33,940 nt of DNA from Parcubacteria group bacterium GW2011_GWB1_44_7 (GCA_000999175.1 LCJJ01000039.1:1-33940); one strand, 5' to 3'. Shown: positions 16,735-25,811, numbered from the stretch's first letter. Numbers and translations are program-made. Notes: a model not told the origin generated them from the sequence alone.

Positions 16735-18276
16735 ATGGGATTTTGGGAAAAGATTTTTAGAAAAGCTATTAAGGAGCCGCGATCGTTACCGTCACTAAAA
16801 TTTTTCAATACTCTGACCGGCCAGAAAGAAGAATTTAAGCCGATTAAGGCAAATGAGGTAACGATGTATCATTGCGGGCCGACGGTTTATGATTTTGTTC
16901 ATATCGGCAATTTGCGTTCTTTTCTGCTTGCCGATTTATTGAAAAGAATTTTTTTGGAACGGGGTTTTAAAGTAAAACAAGTTATCAACGCTACCGATAT
17001 CGGTCACTTGGTAACCGATGGCGATACTGGCGAAGACAAAATGACTAAAGCCCTGCGTCGCGAAAACAAACCGATTACTTTAGAAACAATGCGCGAGCTC
17101 GGCGGTTTTTATCTAAGCGCTTTCAAAAAAGATTTGGCAACATTGAATGTCAATACTAAAGACACGATTTTTCCGCGCGCTTCCGACCATGTGGCCGAAC
17201 AAATCGCCCTGATTCAAACTTTGATGGAAAAAGGTTACGGTTATAAAACCAGCGACGGCTTATATTTTGACACGACAAAATTTCCGGCTTACGGCCAATT
17301 GGGCAATAAAAAACAGCAGCAATTGGAGATGGGTTCGCCTGCCGATGGGCGCGGCGCGCGGGTAGAAAAAAATCTGGAAAAAATCAACCAAACCGATTTT
17401 GCTCTTTGGAAATTTGACCAAAATCTCGGTTGGAGTTCACCTTGGAGCAATTCCACCTCGCCGTCGGGCAGGGGTTTTCCCGGCTGGCATATTGAATGTT
17501 CAGCCATGAGTATGAAATATCTAGGTAAACATTTTGATATTCACACCGGCGGCATTGATTTGTTGGGCACCCATCACCCGAATGAAATCGCCCAGTCGGA
17601 AGCGGCAACTAATAAGAAATTCGTTAATTATTGGTTACACAACGAATTTATTTCCATTGAGAATCGAAAAATTTCCAAATCATTGGGCAATACCGTAACC
17701 TTAAAAAATATCGCCGACCGCGGTTTCTCGCCGCTCGCCTATCGGTTGTGGCTACTTGGTATTCATTATCGTTCGCCGGCTAATTTTACTTGGGAAACGT
17801 TGGAAGGCGTAGACAAAGCATTGTTCCGATTAAAAAAACTTTTGGTGGAAGAATTGGGGACAAAAACCGGTAAAATAGACGCCAATTATACCGAAAAGTT
17901 TTCATCGGCTGTTAGCGACGATTTGGACACGCCAAAAGCGTTAGCTTTGCTTTGGGATTTGGTAAAAGATAAAAATATCACTAACGAAAACAAACGGGCA
18001 ACCATTCTTTATTTTGACAAAATTTTAGGTTTGGGTTTGGAAAATCGCGCCGCGCTTTCCAAAGAAATGAAAATGGCGCAACTGCCACCAGAAAAATGGT
18101 CTGATGCGATTAAAACATTAATGGACGAACGAGAGAAAGCGCGGCGCGAACAAAACTTTGTCAGAGCCGACCGAATTCGCCAAGAACTTGCTAATAAAGG
18201 TTATCAAATTAAAGACACGCCGAGAGGTCCGGAACTTCATATTATTCGCGATACCAATCGAGCAAAGAAGGTATAA
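16735..18276 (+). CDS. cysS: Cysteinyl-tRNA synthetase
   Basis: A 513-residue class I synthetase charging tRNA-Cys. A 20-residue N-terminal extension precedes the usual LKFFNTLTGQKEEF. The zinc-site cysteine and substrate pocket lie in MYHCGPTVYDFVHIGNLRSF (HIGH motif as HIGN), the second cysteine in WHIECSAMSMKYLG with the GGIDLLGTHHPNEIAQSEA segment, and KMSKS is KISKSLGN. The C-terminal anticodon region ends RTRPRGPELH-like (DTPRGPELHI). The -10 box 6 nt upstream supports the start used here. It forms a run with dnaB and recR on the same strand. Confidence 0.95.
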   Translation: MGFWEKIFRKAIKEPRSLPSLKFFNTLTGQKEEFKPIKANEVTMYHCGPTVYDFVHIGNLRSFLLADLLKRIFLERGFKVKQVINATDIGHLVTDGDTGEDKMTKALRRENKPITLETMRELGGFYLSAFKKDLATLNVNTKDTIFPRASDHVAEQIALIQTLMEKGYGYKTSDGLYFDTTKFPAYGQLGNKKQQQLEMGSPADGRGARVEKNLEKINQTDFALWKFDQNLGWSSPWSNSTSPSGRGFPGWHIECSAMSMKYLGKHFDIHTGGIDLLGTHHPNEIAQSEAATNKKFVNYWLHNEFISIENRKISKSLGNTVTLKNIADRGFSPLAYRLWLLGIHYRSPANFTWETLEGVDKALFRLKKLLVEELGTKTGKIDANYTEKFSSAVSDDLDTPKALALLWDLVKDKNITNENKRATILYFDKILGLGLENRAALSKEMKMAQLPPEKWSDAIKTLMDEREKARREQNFVRADRIRQELANKGYQIKDTPRGPELHIIRDTNRAKKV

Positions 18277-18320
18277 CAAAAAAAGGCGACAACGAAAAAT
18301 ATCCCCAAATCTTCCACAAG

Positions 18321-18366
18321 TTATTCCACTTTTTCTTTTTTGAGAATTTTATTGGCATGATAAAAT
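18321..18366 (+). promoter_or_regulatory. Promoter of dnaB, leaderless, with TTATTCCAC motif
   Basis: CTTCCACAAGTTATTCCACT spans 18311-18330. It is followed by TTGAGA (18340-18345), a 15-bp spacer and TAAAAT (18361-18366) with an extended TGA. The -10 is 6 nt before the ATG at 18373. A DnaA-box-like motif before the replicative helicase gene is suggestive of replication-linked control (inference). Confidence 0.55.
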
Positions 18367-18372
18367 TCGGCC

Positions 18373-19764
18373 ATGAATAATTTGACCACAGGAGCTTTCT
18401 TGGCGGCGACCAGCCGAATCCCGCCGCAAAACATTGACGCCGAACGCGCTCTGCTCGGCTCCATTATGACGCGACCCGATGTGGTTTACGATGTGGTGGA
18501 TATTATCGGCGGCAAGTCGTTTTATTCTGAACGGCATAAAATAATTTACGAAACGATGTTGGAATTGTTCGGCAAAAGTCAGCCGATTGATTTGCTTTCT
18601 TTGGCTTCGCGGCTCAAGGAAAAAGAATTATTGGAACGAGCCGGCGGCAATCTTTACTTAACCGAACTTTTAGGCAGTGTTCCTTCGGCTTCCAATGCCA
18701 AGCATTACGCCGAAATTGTTCAAAAGAAATCCATGATGCGGCGCTTGATTGAAGCGGCTGAACGCATCACTTCTTTGGGTTATGACGAGGCTCAAGATAT
18801 GGCGGAAATTTTAGACAAAGCCGAAAAACAAGTTTTTGATGTCAGTAATTCTTCTTTCACCCACAAATTTATTGAACTGAAAGAAGCGCTGGGCGAAGCG
18901 TGGGAAAGATTAGACCGGCTCCATAAATCCAAAGATAATTTGCGCGGTTTGCCGACCGGTTTTCCGGAATTAGACAACAAACTGTCAGGTCTGCAAAAAT
19001 CCGATTTGGTAATTTTGGCGGCGCGACCATCAATGGGAAAAACCGCGCTGGCTCTGGATATCGCTCGCCAGACAGCGGTCAATTACCAAAATACCGTAGG
19101 AGTTTTTTCTTTGGAAATGAGTTCGCAACAATTAGTAGACCGAATGTTGGCATCCGAATCTCGGGTGGACGCTTGGAAATTACGCACCGGCCGATTATCG
19201 GTGGAATCGGAATTTGAACAGATTCGCGATTCTTTGGACCGATTGGCTAAAGCACCGATTTTTATTGATGACCAGCCGGGTAGTAATATCTTAAAAATGC
19301 GGGCGGTATCGCGGCGGCTGAAAGCGGAAAAAAATCTCAGTTTGATTATTGTTGATTATTTACAATTGATGATTCCGACTACCGCCCGGGCCAATGACAG
19401 CATGGTTCAACAAGTAACGGAAATTTCCCGTTCCCTAAAAACTTTGGCGCGGGAATTGGATGTCCCTGTTTTGGCGCTATCTCAACTCTCGCGGGCGGTG
19501 GAACAACGCGGCGGCAAACCGAGATTGTCCGACCTTCGAGATAGCGGTAGTATTGAACAAGACGCTGATGTGGTAATGTTTATACATCGCGAAGATAAAT
19601 ACAAAGAGGATTCGGAAAAGCCCAACATTGCCGAAATTTTGATTGAGAAGCACCGCAATGGTCCGACCGGCAAAGTTGAACTTTATTTTGACGACAAAAA
19701 GGCGACATTTTTGAGCGTGGATAAAAGCAACTTCGGCGATTTGGCGAAAGAAGAAAGTTTTTAA
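18373..19764 (+). CDS. dnaB: Replicative DNA helicase DnaB
   Basis: A 463-residue hexameric 5'-3' helicase that unwinds DNA at the fork. The N-terminal domain (about 15-115) begins RIPPQNIDAERALLGSIM. The RecA-like C-terminal domain starts with RGLPTGFPELDNKLSG, Walker A is ARPSMGKT at 217-224, then GVFSLEMSSQQLVDRM, Walker B LIIVDYLQLM and LSQLSRAVEQRGGKPRLSDLRDSGSIEQDADVV. No intein is present. recR begins at the base after its stop codon. Confidence 0.96.
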   Translation: MNNLTTGAFLAATSRIPPQNIDAERALLGSIMTRPDVVYDVVDIIGGKSFYSERHKIIYETMLELFGKSQPIDLLSLASRLKEKELLERAGGNLYLTELLGSVPSASNAKHYAEIVQKKSMMRRLIEAAERITSLGYDEAQDMAEILDKAEKQVFDVSNSSFTHKFIELKEALGEAWERLDRLHKSKDNLRGLPTGFPELDNKLSGLQKSDLVILAARPSMGKTALALDIARQTAVNYQNTVGVFSLEMSSQQLVDRMLASESRVDAWKLRTGRLSVESEFEQIRDSLDRLAKAPIFIDDQPGSNILKMRAVSRRLKAEKNLSLIIVDYLQLMIPTTARANDSMVQQVTEISRSLKTLARELDVPVLALSQLSRAVEQRGGKPRLSDLRDSGSIEQDADVVMFIHREDKYKEDSEKPNIAEILIEKHRNGPTGKVELYFDDKKATFLSVDKSNFGDLAKEESF

Positions 19765-20382
19765 ATGACCATTATAGAAAAACTTGCGGAAATTTTTGGA
19801 AGTTTTCCCGGCATCGGGCCGCGTCAGGCGAAGCGGTTTGTTTTCTTTTTGCTGTCGCGCGGCAGCGCCTATATAGACGAGCTAATTAAACTTTTGCAAA
19901 ATTTGAAAAAGGACATCAAGCAATGCTCCGTTTGTTTTCGCTACTTTGCCAAAAGCGTTACCGCCGAAAGCCGCTGTCAGGTTTGCCGCGACGCTCATCG
20001 CGCCGCCGATGTTTTGATGATTGTCTGTCGCGATGTGGACTTGGAGATGGTTGAAAAAAGCGGCGCTTTCTCCGGCCGTTATTTTGTTTTGGGCGGCACG
20101 TTGCCGATTTTGGAAAAGCATCCCGAGCAAAAAATTCGCGGTCGCGAACTTTTGAAGGCGACAGAAAAGATGAGCAAAGAAAATTTGAAAGAAATTATTT
20201 TAGCCACTAATGCCGACCCTGAAGGCGAAAATACCGCCGACTTTCTTCACAAATTTTTGGAACCGTTAGTTAAAAAACACAATATCAAAATTTCCCTACT
20301 CGGACGCGGCCTTTCCACCGGCGTCGAACTAGAATACGCCGACGCCGATACCCTAAAAAACGCGTTAAGAAATAGGGCATAA
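19765..20382 (+). CDS. recR: Recombination mediator protein RecR
   Basis: A 205-residue RecFOR-pathway protein that clamps DNA and helps load RecA. The helix-hairpin-helix is FPGIGPRQAKRFVFFLL, the C4 zinc finger uses C54, C57, C71 and C74 (CSVC ... CQVC), and the Toprim domain starts VLMIVCRDVDLEMVEKSG. Next comes FVLGGTLPILE, where many RecRs have LGG-x-LSP. The C-terminal ISLLGRGLSTGVELEYAD (Walker B-like) is intact. It abuts dnaB with no spacer, suggesting translational coupling, and ends at a bidirectional terminator. Confidence 0.95.
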   Translation: MTIIEKLAEIFGSFPGIGPRQAKRFVFFLLSRGSAYIDELIKLLQNLKKDIKQCSVCFRYFAKSVTAESRCQVCRDAHRAADVLMIVCRDVDLEMVEKSGAFSGRYFVLGGTLPILEKHPEQKIRGRELLKATEKMSKENLKEIILATNADPEGENTADFLHKFLEPLVKKHNIKISLLGRGLSTGVELEYADADTLKNALRNRA

Positions 20383-20412
20383 AAAGGCGAAACCTTAAGG
20401 TTTCGCCTTTTT
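20381..20412. terminator. Bidirectional rho-independent terminator, recR / rplU
   Basis: AAAAAGGCGAAACC (20381-20394), TTAA, GGTTTCGCCTTTTT (20399-20412): a perfect 32-bp palindrome with A/T tails on both sides, between convergent recR and rplU. Confidence 0.93.
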
Positions 20413-20416
20413 ATGC

Positions 20417-20755
20417 TTATTTTATCCCCAAGATTTTAACTTTAAAAAAATGTTGGCGGTGGCCTTGGCGGACGAGGTAGCGGCTTTTTGATTTGTATTT
20501 GACCACCAAAATTTTCGGCGCTCGGCCAATATCCACCAATTCCGTCTCCACTTTCGCCCCGGCGATAAAAGGCGTGCCAATAGTTGTATCCTTGCCGTTA
20601 TCAACCAGCAGAACTTTATTAAAAGTGATTTTGTCACCCTTTTTGTATTCACCTGCCTGTCCCGCCATCGGCGGGGCAAGTTTCTCAATGCGAACTGTCT
20701 CGCCCGCCGAAACCTTGTATTGTTTGCCGCCTGTTTGAATAACCGCAAATTCCAT
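20417..20755 (-). CDS. rplU: Large ribosomal subunit protein bL21, with an internal insertion
   Basis: A 112-residue protein. The family core is clear: FAVIQTGGKQYKVSAGETVRIEKL, then GDKITFNKVLLVDNG, VETELVDIGRAPKILVVKYKSKSRYLVRQGHRQHFFKVKI. Between IEKL and GDKITF it has an insertion, residues 27-39 (APPMAGQAGEYKK), where typical L21 has only a few residues. Part of this is encoded by a palindrome at 20661-20675. rpmA (L27) usually follows rplU; here rplU stands alone, convergent with recR. Confidence 0.94.
   Translation of the reverse strand: MEFAVIQTGGKQYKVSAGETVRIEKLAPPMAGQAGEYKKGDKITFNKVLLVDNGKDTTIGTPFIAGAKVETELVDIGRAPKILVVKYKSKSRYLVRQGHRQHFFKVKILGIK
20661..20675. repeat. Palindromic insertion element inside rplU (family A)
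   Basis: CCCGCC (20661-20666), ATC, GGCGGG (20670-20675), with an outer TGCC/GGCA pairing. It encodes PPMAG of the bL21 insertion. Related to the elements at 7443, 30616 and 32657. Confidence 0.7.
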
Positions 20756-20804
20756 AATTTTTACATTCTACACAATTTTTAATTAAACACAAGAACTCCT
20801 AAAT

Positions 20805-20834
20805 TTGACAAAGTGTCATAAAATTTGTTTTAAT
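20805..20834 (+). promoter_or_regulatory. Promoter of typA, leaderless
   Basis: Consensus TTGACA (20805-20810), an 18-bp spacer and TTTAAT (20829-20834), 6 nt before the ATG at 20841. This fixes the start at [16 protein letters not shown] rather than an in-frame ATG 36 bases upstream, which overlaps the -35. Confidence 0.7.
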
Positions 20835-20840
20835 GTGGCG

Positions 20841-22631
20841 ATGGAAATTCGCAACGTCGCTATCATTGCTCATGTTGACCACGGCAAAACCACTTTGACC
20901 GACACCTTGATGCGCCAAACCGGTATGGTTACTGACGCGTCTTTCAGTATGGATTCCAATGACTTGGAAAAAGAACGAGGCATTACCATTTATTCCAAGA
21001 ACGCTTCTGTCTTTTGGAAAAATACCAAAATCAACATCGTGGACACGCCCGGGCACGCTGATTTTAGTTCCGAGGTGGAGCGGGTTCTTCGCGCCATTGA
21101 TACTGTCTTACTTTTAGTTGACGCCCAAGAAGGGCCGATGCCGCAGACCCGTTTCGTTTTGAAAAAGTCGTTGGAACTTGGGCTGAAACCGATTGTCATT
21201 ATTAATAAAATTGACAAGCAAGCCGCGCGGCCCGAGCAAGTTCACGAAGAAGTTTTGGAACTTTTCATGGAACTCGGCGCCAACAATGAACAATTGGATT
21301 TCCAAACTATTTACGCCATTGGTCGGCAAGGCATTGCCAAAAGAAAACTTACCGATGAATCAAAAGACCTGTCGCCTCTGCTAGACGCTATTTTGGAATT
21401 TGTGCCGCCGGCCAAAGGCGATACCGCCGCGCCTTTCAGAATGCAACCTTTTAATCTGGCTTATGATAATTTTCTCGGTCGTTTGGCAATCGGTCGGGTT
21501 TATGAAGGGACGCTTAAAACTGACGCGGTGGCGATTGAGAAAAAGCCTGATGGCACAATGGCGAAAAATAAAATTACAAAAATTTATACTTTTGAGGGGC
21601 TAGCCAGGAAAGAAGTGAAAGAAGCGGTGACTGGAGACATTGTGATAGTGGCAGGTTTTCCGGAAATTTATATCGGCGATACGATTTGTGAAAAAGAAGA
21701 CCAAATTCCCCTGCCGGCAATCGGTATTGACGAGCCGACCATTTCTTTGGATTTTCTTGTTAACGATTCGCCTTTTGCCGGTAAGGAAGGAAAATTTGTC
21801 ACGACGCGCCAAATCAAAGAGCGGTTGGAAAAAGAACTAGAAATCAATGTTGGTTTGCGGGTGGATTTTTCGTTTGGCGACCATTATAAAGTTTTTGGCC
21901 GCGGTGAACTGCACATTGCCATTCTTTTGGAAAATATGCGCCGCGAAGGTTTTGAACTTCAGGTTTCTGAACCGCAAGTTATCACCAAAGAAAAAGACGG
22001 CGTAAAAACCGAACCCTATGAGGAAGCGATTATTGATGTGCCGAACGAATATGTCGGTGAGGTCATTCAAAAATTGGGCGCTCGGCGCGGCGTTTTGATG
22101 AATCAAAAAGGTCACGAAAATCAAACGCGGCTGATTTTTGAAATACCGACTCGCGGCTTGCTCGGTTATCGCAGTGAATTTATCGTGGATACCAAAGGTG
22201 AAGGTATTTTATCATCGCGCTTTATTAAATTTCGGCCATGGGCGGGTGATATCGTTAGACACAATTTCGGCTCAATGGTTTCTATGGAAAATGGCACGGC
22301 GCTCGGTTATTCTCTTTTCAAACTGCAAGAGCGCGGCGCGATTTATATTGACCCGGCGATTCCTGTTTATGAAGGTATGATTATCGGCAATGTTTCCAAA
22401 GGCGATGATTTGGATGTCAATCCGACCAAGAATAAAATTTTGACTAATTATCGGAATGTGAATACCGGCGACGCGATAATGCTTACGCCACCGTTGAAAC
22501 TCTCTATTGAGCGCGGCTTGGAAATTATGAAGAGTGACGAATATCTGGAAATCACGCCGAAATCAATTCGCTTGCGCAAAAAGTTTTTGACTAAAGTAGA
22601 ACGCGCCAGGGCGGCGAGGGAGAAATTTTAA
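20841..22631 (+). CDS. typA: Ribosome-associated GTPase TypA/BipA
   Basis: A 596-residue translational GTPase with roles in ribosome assembly and stress. G1 is HVDHGKTT at 11-18, switch I is [14 protein letters not shown]3 is [11 protein letters not shown] and G4 is INKIDK. Domains II, III and V follow, with [29 protein letters not shown] and the TypA-specific C-terminal domain ([28 protein letters not shown] ... ARAAREKF). The C-terminal signature separates it from LepA and EF-G. It has its own promoter. Confidence 0.95.
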   Translation: MEIRNVAIIAHVDHGKTTLTDTLMRQTGMVTDASFSMDSNDLEKERGITIYSKNASVFWKNTKINIVDTPGHADFSSEVERVLRAIDTVLLLVDAQEGPMPQTRFVLKKSLELGLKPIVIINKIDKQAARPEQVHEEVLELFMELGANNEQLDFQTIYAIGRQGIAKRKLTDESKDLSPLLDAILEFVPPAKGDTAAPFRMQPFNLAYDNFLGRLAIGRVYEGTLKTDAVAIEKKPDGTMAKNKITKIYTFEGLARKEVKEAVTGDIVIVAGFPEIYIGDTICEKEDQIPLPAIGIDEPTISLDFLVNDSPFAGKEGKFVTTRQIKERLEKELEINVGLRVDFSFGDHYKVFGRGELHIAILLENMRREGFELQVSEPQVITKEKDGVKTEPYEEAIIDVPNEYVGEVIQKLGARRGVLMNQKGHENQTRLIFEIPTRGLLGYRSEFIVDTKGEGILSSRFIKFRPWAGDIVRHNFGSMVSMENGTALGYSLFKLQERGAIYIDPAIPVYEGMIIGNVSKGDDLDVNPTKNKILTNYRNVNTGDAIMLTPPLKLSIERGLEIMKSDEYLEITPKSIRLRKKFLTKVERARAAREKF

Positions 22632-22668
22632 TTTAGATAAAATAAAACTCGACCATCCCAAGGTGCAC

Positions 22669-22714
22669 ATATAACAAAGTAAGCCGATCGGTTCAGGTTG
22701 TTATATTGTTATAT
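22669..22714. repeat. Inverted repeat between convergent typA and rmuC
   Basis: ATATAACAA (22669-22677) pairs with TTGTTATAT (22698-22706), and TTGTTATAT is repeated directly at 22706-22714. The loop contains the palindrome CCGATCGG. No clear T-run follows, so a terminator role is uncertain. Confidence 0.5.
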
Positions 22715-22734
22715 TAGAACTATTCTTCTCTGTC

Positions 22735-23793
22735 CTATTCTTCCCTATCGGGTTTTTCTAAAATGAGGGGTTCAACACCGGCGGCGGAGCCGGTGATGCG
22801 CAGGACATCTTTATCCATCATCTTGAATTGTTTGCTGGCGGCGGAAAAATGATTGACGGTGGTGGAGAGCGCGTTTCCCAACTTGTTGTGATATTCCTCG
22901 TAATTTTTCAAGTGCTTGCCCAAATCCTCCACCCTCTTGATGATGTCTTTGGCAGTTTCTTCAATTTGCATGGCTTTCAATCCTTGGAGCACCGTTTGCA
23001 AATACGCCAAGAAAGAAGTCGGCGAAACGATAATCACTTTGTATTTGCCGGCAGCGCGTTGAACCAAATTTTCGGTGTCATCAGTAACAGCGCCGACTTT
23101 ATTGACCAATAGGTCGTAATAAATCGCTTCGTGGGGAATAAACATAAAAGCAAAGTCGGTCGTCCCCTTTTCCGGCTGAATATATTTTGAGGTTTCCAAA
23201 ATCCGGTTTTTTAAATCATTGACAAAAAGTTTCTCCAAACGCTCTTTTTCCGCCGGGTCGCGGGTTTCCGCCAACCGGTTATAATTTTCCAGAGAAAATT
23301 TGGAATCAATGGGAATAATTTTGTCTTTAACGAAAACCACTGCGTCTACGATGGTGCCGTCGGGAAATTCATATTGCATTTGAAAACTGCCGGGCGGCAG
23401 GACATTTTTCAATAAGGTTTCCAAATAATATTCGCCGAGGACACCGCGTTGTTTGGGATTTTTCAAAATATCTTGCAGTGATTGCAGTTGGTCGGCAAAA
23501 GACACCACTTGCTTATTAGTTTCATCCAACTTGGTCAAGCCGGCGGTCACATCCCGAATCAATTTGGCCGATTCGGAAAATTGACCGCGCATCGCTTCAC
23601 CCATTTGTTTGGTGGTATCGCCAATTTTTCGGTCTACGGTGCGAGTCAGTTCGTTCATTTGTTCCAGCAAAAGTTTGAAGCCGGTATCGTCACGAGGATT
23701 TTCTGAAACTCGGCGTAAACGCCGTAATTCAAAAATTAAAAACAAGCTCAAGCCAGCGACAAAAATCAAAGCGATAATTAATCCCCAATTCAT
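22735..23793 (-). CDS. rmuC: RmuC-family DNA recombination protein
   Basis: A 352-residue protein. An N-terminal membrane segment (MNWGLIIALIFVAGLSLFLIF) is followed by a coiled coil (about 35-110) and the RmuC nuclease-like core: GVLGEYYLETLLKNVLPPGSFQMQYEF, VDAVVFVKDKIIPIDSKFSLENY, FAFMFIPHEAIYYDLL and IIVSPTSFLAYLQTV. The family limits inversions and is related to restriction-endonuclease folds. The start is taken at ATG 23793, because TATAAT (minus strand 23805-23800) lies 6 nt before it. The longer GTG start at 23808 would overlap this -10 box. Confidence 0.9.
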   Translation of the reverse strand: MNWGLIIALIFVAGLSLFLIFELRRLRRVSENPRDDTGFKLLLEQMNELTRTVDRKIGDTTKQMGEAMRGQFSESAKLIRDVTAGLTKLDETNKQVVSFADQLQSLQDILKNPKQRGVLGEYYLETLLKNVLPPGSFQMQYEFPDGTIVDAVVFVKDKIIPIDSKFSLENYNRLAETRDPAEKERLEKLFVNDLKNRILETSKYIQPEKGTTDFAFMFIPHEAIYYDLLVNKVGAVTDDTENLVQRAAGKYKVIIVSPTSFLAYLQTVLQGLKAMQIEETAKDIIKRVEDLGKHLKNYEEYHNKLGNALSTTVNHFSAASKQFKMMDKDVLRITGSAAGVEPLILEKPDREE

Positions 23794-23799
23794 TTTGCC

Positions 23800-23805
23800 A
23801 TTATA
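23800..23805 (-). promoter_or_regulatory. -10 box of rmuC; predicts a leaderless mRNA
   Basis: On the minus strand TATAAT lies 6 nt before ATG 23793. It decides the start codon of rmuC. Confidence 0.65.
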
Positions 23806-23852
23806 CACTGCTGATAATTCTATGCTATCCTTTATTCATTATTCATATTCAG

Positions 23853-24308
23853 ATGACCTTACATCAAAAAATTAAGGGGGAAATCAAAGAAGCGATGTTA
23901 GCCAAAGACACAGTGCGGCTGGCGGTCACGCGCGGTTTGCTGGCGGCTTTTGTCAATGAGTTAATAGCGAAGCGACGCAAACCGACGGAGGAATTGAAAG
24001 ATGATGAAGCGCTCGCCGTCATTAAACGCAGCGTAAAACAACATAAAGATTCTATTGAACAGTTTGCCAAAGGCGGCCGGCAAGATTTGGTCAAGGAAGA
24101 GGAAGCCGAACTGAAAATTTTGGAAACCTATTTGCCAAAAATGCTGAACGAAAAAGAAATCAGAAAAATTGCCGAAACGCTCAAAACCAAACTTGGTTTT
24201 TCTGATAAAGCAAAAATCGGCGTCTTTGTCGGCGCGATAATGAAAGAATGTAAAGGTCTGGCTGATGGCGCGGCGGTTAAAAAAATCGCCGAGGAATTAT
24301 TAGCTTAA
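23853..24308 (+). CDS. GatB/YqeY domain protein
   Basis: A 151-residue YqeY-like protein with the domain alone: MTLHQKIKGEIKEAMLAKDTVRLAVTRGLLAAF, DEALAVIKRSVKQHKDSIEQFAKGGRQDLVKEEEAELKILETYLPKML and GVFVGAIMKECKGLADGAAVKKIAEELL. This fold is the tRNA-binding tail domain of GatB; the stand-alone form has been linked to tRNA-dependent amidation but its function is not settled. It follows a divergent promoter region with rmuC and is followed 9 bases later by a small gene. A GatCAB-dependent route would fit the neighbouring tRNA-Gln (inference). Confidence 0.88.
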   Translation: MTLHQKIKGEIKEAMLAKDTVRLAVTRGLLAAFVNELIAKRRKPTEELKDDEALAVIKRSVKQHKDSIEQFAKGGRQDLVKEEEAELKILETYLPKMLNEKEIRKIAETLKTKLGFSDKAKIGVFVGAIMKECKGLADGAAVKKIAEELLA

Positions 24309-24317
24309 AAAATTTCA

Positions 24318-24515
24318 ATGGCATTTGAAGCTAATTGGTGGTTTGACAATATGAAAAAAGCTGTTTTAGATAAAGACAGTGAGCAGACGGCTGAAAAAGT
24401 GAAAAAGGAAGCCAAGCGACTCGCTAAATCTAAAGATAACAAAAAATTTCCCGATAATTTGCCGGATAATCCTCCGAAAGATTGGACAAGAGAATGGGAA
24501 GAAAAAAATCAGTAA
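24318..24515 (+). CDS. Small unknown charged protein, 65 residues
   Basis: No family recognised. It begins MAFEANWWFDNMKKAVLDKD, is lysine-rich in the middle (KVKKEAKRLAKSKDNKKF) and has a proline/aspartate-rich C-terminus (PDNLPDNPPKDWTREWEEK). No membrane segment. It starts 9 bases after the YqeY-like gene and ends 7 bases before tRNA-Gln, so all three may share one transcript. Confidence 0.6.
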   Translation: MAFEANWWFDNMKKAVLDKDSEQTAEKVKKEAKRLAKSKDNKKFPDNLPDNPPKDWTREWEEKNQ

Positions 24516-24522
24516 TTTCTAT

Positions 24523-24593
24523 TGCGAGGTCATCTAGTGGTAGGATGCGACGCTCTGGACGTCGTCACCTTGGTTCGAATCCAAGCCTCGCAG
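24523..24593 (+). tRNA. tRNA-Gln (anticodon CUG)
   Basis: A 71-nt cloverleaf: acceptor TGCGAGG (24523-24529) with CCTCGCA (24586-24592), discriminator G; D arm ATCTAGTGGTAGGAT; anticodon stem CGACG/CGTCG with loop CTCTGGA (anticodon CTG); T arm CTTGG-TTCGAAT-CCAAG. U1-A72 and G73 are known glutamine identity elements. CCA is not encoded. The 3' 60 nt overlap the end of prfA on the opposite strand. Confidence 0.93.
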
Positions 24594-25511
24594 TTGTTCT
24601 ATAATCGGCTCCAAGCCGCCGTTCATAATCGCCGAGATATTGTGCCAACTTTCTTTCAATCGGTGGTCGGTAACGCGGTCCTGCAGAATATTGTAAGTGC
24701 GAATTTTTTCTGAACGAACAGCCGAACCAATCTGTTCTTTGCGGTTTTCGGCAAATTTCGCCGCCTCTTCTTTTTCTTTCAAATTTTCAAGTTTGGCGGA
24801 CAAAATTGCTAAGGCCTTTTCACGGTTGCGGGCCTGGCTTCGTTCGGAAGTGGAACGAACATCAAGGCCGGTGGGCTTATGAATTAGCCGAACGGCAGTT
24901 TCTACTTTGTTGACATTTTGTCCGCCTTTGCCGCCGGCCCGAGAAAATTCCATGTCCAAATCGGCAGGATTGATAATAAAATTGGTTTTTTTTCTTAATG
25001 GCAAAACTGCCACTGAAGCGGTGGAAGTGTGGACTCGGCCTGATTTTTCGGTAGCCGGCACCCGCTGGATTCGATGAATGCCGGTTTCCCAACGCAGATT
25101 TTTAAAAGCGTCTTTGCCGCGCAATTCAAAAACTGCTTCTTTGAAACCACCCAGAGCGCTTTCTGATTTGTAGATAGGAGTCCACTGCCAATTTTTTTCG
25201 GCAGCAAATTTTTGATACATTATCGCCAATTCTTCGGCAAACAACGCCGCCTCTTCGCCGCCAACGCCGGCCCGAATTTCCATAATCATTTCATTGGGAA
25301 ATTCTTCTTCAGCTTTTTCGGTAGCGACAATTTCATCCAATTGTTTCTGAATAGCTAATTTTTGGATTTGGATATTTTTCAATTCTTCCGTCGCCAAATC
25401 GCCGAGCTCCTTATCGGTCTTTGCCAACATTAAAATTTCCGCTTCTTCTTTGGCGAGTTTTTCCAATGTCTCGGTGAGATAAGTGGTTTTGGAATTAATT
25501 TGATAGTTCAT
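24534..25511 (-). CDS. prfA: Peptide chain release factor 1, with a tail antisense to tRNA-Gln
   Basis: A 325-residue RF1. The stop-codon recognition motif is PAT at 152-154 in [16 protein letters not shown], and the catalytic GGQ is at 196-198 in [17 protein letters not shown]. The start is at ATG 25511 (MNYQINSKT); an upstream in-frame ATG would read through the palindrome at 25527-25562. The N-terminal domain is shorter than in E. coli (about 360 residues). The normal ending near GLEPIIEQ is followed by [19 protein letters not shown]. These 19 residues plus the stop are the exact antisense of tRNA-Gln (24534-24593). Confidence 0.94.
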   Translation of the reverse strand: MNYQINSKTTYLTETLEKLAKEEAEILMLAKTDKELGDLATEELKNIQIQKLAIQKQLDEIVATEKAEEEFPNEMIMEIRAGVGGEEAALFAEELAIMYQKFAAEKNWQWTPIYKSESALGGFKEAVFELRGKDAFKNLRWETGIHRIQRVPATEKSGRVHTSTASVAVLPLRKKTNFIINPADLDMEFSRAGGKGGQNVNKVETAVRLIHKPTGLDVRSTSERSQARNREKALAILSAKLENLKEKEEAAKFAENRKEQIGSAVRSEKIRTYNILQDRVTDHRLKESWHNISAIMNGGLEPIIEQLRGLDSNQGDDVQSVASYH

Positions 25512-25526
25512 GGAAATCAAAATCAC

Positions 25527-25562
25527 AAAGGCTTCGCCTTGCGGCCGCAAGGCGAAGCCTTT
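25527..25562. repeat. 36-bp perfect palindrome between rpmE and prfA (family B)
   Basis: AAAGGCTTCGCCTTGCGG (25527-25544) is followed directly by its reverse complement (25545-25562). The same arms recur at 27087-27122 inside the transglycosylase gene. It could act as a weak terminator or processing hairpin between rpmE and prfA, but only three T follow. Confidence 0.85.
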
Positions 25563-25567
25563 AAGTC

Positions 25568-25798
25568 TTAAGACTTGGTTTTCGGTTTTTTCGAAGTCGC
25601 TTTAGCTTGTCGGGCCTTGAATTTGTGAACGCGACCGGCCGCATCAATGGTTTTGTCGCCGCCAGTGTAGAACGGATGGCAAGCGCTGCAAATTTCCACG
25701 CGGATTTTTTCCATGACAGAACCAACGGTGAACTTATTACCGCAGGCGCAATTAACTTCAGCCTTATCAAAATATTTCGGATGAATTTCTTTTTTCAT
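25568..25798 (-). CDS. rpmE: Large ribosomal subunit protein bL31 (zinc-binding type)
   Basis: A 76-residue protein starting [21 protein letters not shown]. The zinc ligands C-x-C (NCACGN) and C-x-x-C ([13 protein letters not shown]) mark the C+ form. The C-terminus is basic ([20 protein letters not shown]). The frame is open upstream, but the family N-terminus fixes ATG 25798. On the minus strand TTGACA (25834-25829) and GATAAT (25813-25808) with a 15-bp spacer may be its promoter, inside the end of the upstream gene. rpmE before prfA is a common order. Confidence 0.95.
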   Translation of the reverse strand: MKKEIHPKYFDKAEVNCACGNKFTVGSVMEKIRVEICSACHPFYTGGDKTIDAAGRVHKFKARQAKATSKKPKTKS

Positions 25799-25811
25799 AA
25801 AAACCACATTA

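Noticed and set aside
20805..20840. Earlier start of typA giving 12 extra residues
   Set aside because: That region contains the TTGACA and TTTAAT promoter boxes; the family N-terminus begins at 20841.
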